A DNA stretch of 7,517 bases from Christensenella sp. UBA7597. Its GTDB lineage: Bacteria; Bacillota; Clostridia; Christensenellales; Borkfalkiaceae. Shown here piece after piece: positions 5,929 to 7,517 of this stretch. A program made the translations under genes and the position numbers. The DNA lies in assembly GCA_002474405.1 (NCBI GenBank), contig DLQW01000034.1:1-7517 (forward strand). The letters run 5' to 3'. The notes under the pieces are model-generated. The model saw nothing but the letters and a program-made list of their open reading frames with translations. It was not told the origin of the DNA and did not search any database. The stretch's first letter is position 1. Each line of letters opens with the position of its first letter.

Positions 5929-7517
5929 TTCTGCGCCTCCGTTCCGTACTGGAATTCGTAAATTTCCTTGTATTCCGGGCACGATTTCAAAAGCTCTTCG
6001 TGCGTGCCCGCGCCGATGATTTCGCCTTCGTCCAGCACCAGAATTTTATCCGCCGTAATCAGCGACGAGGCGCGCTGGGAAACGATGAACACCGTTTGCT
6101 TCTTCTCTTTCTGCCGCGCGCGGATGGCGTTGGAAAGCGCGCGTTCCGTAGCGTAGTCCAGCGCGGACGAGCTGTCGTCCAGAATGAGGACGTCCGCGTC
6201 TTTCATGAGGGCGCGGGCAACGCTTAAACGCTGCTTCTGCCCGCCCGAAAGGTTGCCGCCGCCCTGTTCCACCACGGCGTCCAGTCCGCCTTTTTGTTTT
6301 ACCACGTCGTCTGCCTGCGCGCATCTGAGCGCCGCCCATGCCGCATCGTCGTTCAAAGCGGCTTCTTTATCGCCCCAGGCGAGATTGCTGCGCACCGTGC
6401 CTTTGAACAAGACCGCTTTCTGCGGCACGACGGCGATTTTTCCGCGCAGTTCTTCGGGCGCGTACGCCGCTACATTTTTGCCGCCGAGATAGACGCCGCC
6501 TTGCGAGACGTCGTAGAAATGCGGCAACAGCGATACGAGCGAAGTTTTGCCGCTGCCCGTGCCACCGATGACGCCCACCGTTTCGCCCTTTTCTACCGTG
6601 AACGAAGCGTTTTTGATGGCGGGCGCGGCATTTTCGTTGTATTTCAGCGTAACGTTATCGAACACGATATAGCCGGGCTTATCGGTATGCGCTTCCGCCG
6701 CGGATTCGTCGATTTTCTTGAGGTCGCCCTGCATGCCGAGAACGCCTTCGATCCGTTCGCCGCACGCCGCGGCTTTGGTAACCGTAACCACGAGGTTGGC
6801 GAATTTGACAAGCTCCACGAGAATCTGCGACATCAGGTTGTACAGCGCGATGACGTTGCCCTGCGAAAGGGAGCCGTTATCCACGCGGATGGCGCCGACT
6901 TTCAGAAGGAAAATGACGGCGAGATTGACGAGAACGAACGTAACCGGGTTCATCAGCGCGCCGATGGCGCCCGCCTTTTCTCTGCCTTTCGTTAAGGCGA
7001 GGTTTTTTTCGCGGAAATTTTTGCGTTCCTCTTCCTCTTTGCAGAAAGCGCGCACCACGCGCACGCCCGTTAAATTTTCGCGCGCGGCAAGCACCACTTT
7101 ATCCGATTTTTCCTGCGCTTTTCTGTACAGCGGGGTGGTGATGCCCATGATGAGCGCCACCGCGACGAACAGTGCGGGGATTACCGCCGCAAATACCCAT
7201 GCGGACGGCGGATCGATTAAAAACGCCGCTATCATCGCGCCGAACACGATTAAAGGCGAACGCAGAAACAGGCGCAGAAACATGTTTACGCCCGTCTGAA
7301 ACTGCTGCACGTCGCCCGTCATGCGGTTGAGCATGGCGGACGTGCCGAGGCGATCGTAATCTTTATAAGAAAGCGTCTGCAATTTGGAAAACAACGCTTT
7401 TCTCAGTTCGTACGAAACGCCGGTAGCCGCTTTTGCCGCGAAATACTGCGCGACGACGGCGCAGCCCAGCCCGATAAGTCCGAGACCGATAAGCAGCAGC
7501 GACATTTTTACGATGTA
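5925..7517 (-). CDS. ABC exporter half-transporter, subunit with degenerate Walker B and switch (5' end outside the window)
   Basis: The frame is open to the right edge (codons YIVK precede the first in-window Met at 7505), so that Met is internal. By comparison with the usual 570-600 residues, roughly the first 60 residues, including the first membrane helix, are missing. Counting from the in-window Met, the rest of the membrane domain covers about 1-250. The ATPase has Walker A GGTGSGKTS (314-322), Q-loop VVPQKAVLFKGT (Gln362), a canonical signature LSGGQKQR (419-426) and Walker B VLILDDSSSALD (439-450). Asp444 replaces the catalytic Glu, and SQR (Gln477) replaces the H-loop His. These two changes are typical of the degenerate-site subunit in heterodimeric exporters such as TM287 and BmrC. 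The next gene overlaps its stop by 4 bases. No promoter is visible, as the gene start lies outside. Codon use is GC-leaning. Confidence 0.93.
   Translation of the reverse strand, partial: YIVKMSLLLIGLGLIGLGCAVVAQYFAAKAATGVSYELRKALFSKLQTLSYKDYDRLGTSAMLNRMTGDVQQFQTGVNMFLRLFLRSPLIVFGAMIAAFLIDPPSAWVFAAVIPALFVAVALIMGITTPLYRKAQEKSDKVVLAARENLTGVRVVRAFCKEEEERKNFREKNLALTKGREKAGAIGALMNPVTFVLVNLAVIFLLKVGAIRVDNGSLSQGNVIALYNLMSQILVELVKFANLVVTVTKAAACGERIEGVLGMQGDLKKIDESAAEAHTDKPGYIVFDNVTLKYNENAAPAIKNASFTVEKGETVGVIGGTGSGKTSLVSLLPHFYDVSQGGVYLGGKNVAAYAPEELRGKIAVVPQKAVLFKGTVRSNLAWGDKEAALNDDAAWAALRCAQADDVVKQKGGLDAVVEQGGGNLSGGQKQRLSVARALMKDADVLILDDSSSALDYATERALSNAIRARQKEKKQTVFIVSQRASSLITADKILVLDEGEIIGAGTHEELLKSCPEYKEIYEFQYGTEAQK
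5936..5940 (-). promoter_or_regulatory. Ribosome binding site that fixes the start of the second ABC gene
   Basis: GGAGG on the minus strand lies inside the last codons of the upstream ABC gene, 7 bases before the ATG at 5928. It supports this start and translational coupling of the two subunits. Confidence 0.75.

Noticed and set aside
5929..5982. N-terminal extension of the second ABC gene to an ATG at 5982
   Set aside because: GGAGG with 7-base spacing and the 4-base stop/start overlap point to 5928; the extra residues do not look like an exporter N-terminus.
6294..6995. 233-codon open frame on the plus strand (and the overlapping 6718-7299 frame)
   Set aside because: Antisense to the first ABC gene, whose motifs are unambiguous; the composition is that of a mirror frame and no family pattern is seen.
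1..7517. CRISPR arrays, tRNA/rRNA genes, insertion sequences, phage or toxin-antitoxin genes
   Set aside because: No spaced direct repeats, cloverleaf-like or rRNA-like stretches, transposase motifs or terminal repeats were seen; the window is almost fully filled by the recognised genes.

Overview
The window is a piece of a Bacillota (Clostridia-like) chromosome. All genes lie on the minus strand and read from the right edge to the left. The lineage call rests on the yqfC-yqfD-phoH-ybeY-era-recO order, which is typical of endospore-forming Firmicutes, and on the two YqfC/YqfD sporulation proteins. GC content is moderate to high, so an uncultured gut-type clostridial lineage is plausible, but nothing here fixes the genus.

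Right part (about 4165-7517): two translationally coupled genes encode the halves of an ABC exporter. The upstream half is cut by the right edge of the window. Their ATP-site motifs are complementary: one subunit carries the degenerate Walker B and switch residues, the other a degenerate signature. This is the pattern of a BmrCD/TM287-288-type heterodimer with one catalytic and one degenerate ATP site.

Middle part (about 2814-4164): an 88-base gap holds a good candidate sigma-E promoter. It is followed by a YqfC-like gene (start reassigned to 4075) and a YqfD-like gene that overlap by 4 bases. A 10-base perfect inverted repeat links the -35 region of this promoter to the yqfC start codon.

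Left part (1-2698): the housekeeping genes phoH, ybeY, era, a small YqzL-like gene and the start of recO act in RNA/ribosome maturation and DNA repair. The last two overlap by 71 bases and fall below usual ORF-length cutoffs. The genes often found within this cluster (pgpH/7TM-HD between phoH and ybeY; dgkA and cdd between ybeY and era) are absent.

The most unusual signal is a sharp change in base composition and codon use inside phoH, between about 1936 and 2014. Left of it, ATA, TTA, AGA and GGA codons are common and sampled lines have roughly 45% GC. Right of it, ATC/ATT, CTC/CTG and CGC dominate and sampled lines are roughly 55-65% GC. The protein is intact across the join, so this is either a homologous-recombination boundary or a chimeric assembly joined in a conserved motif. 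I found no clearly undescribed system, mobile element, CRISPR array or structural RNA gene.
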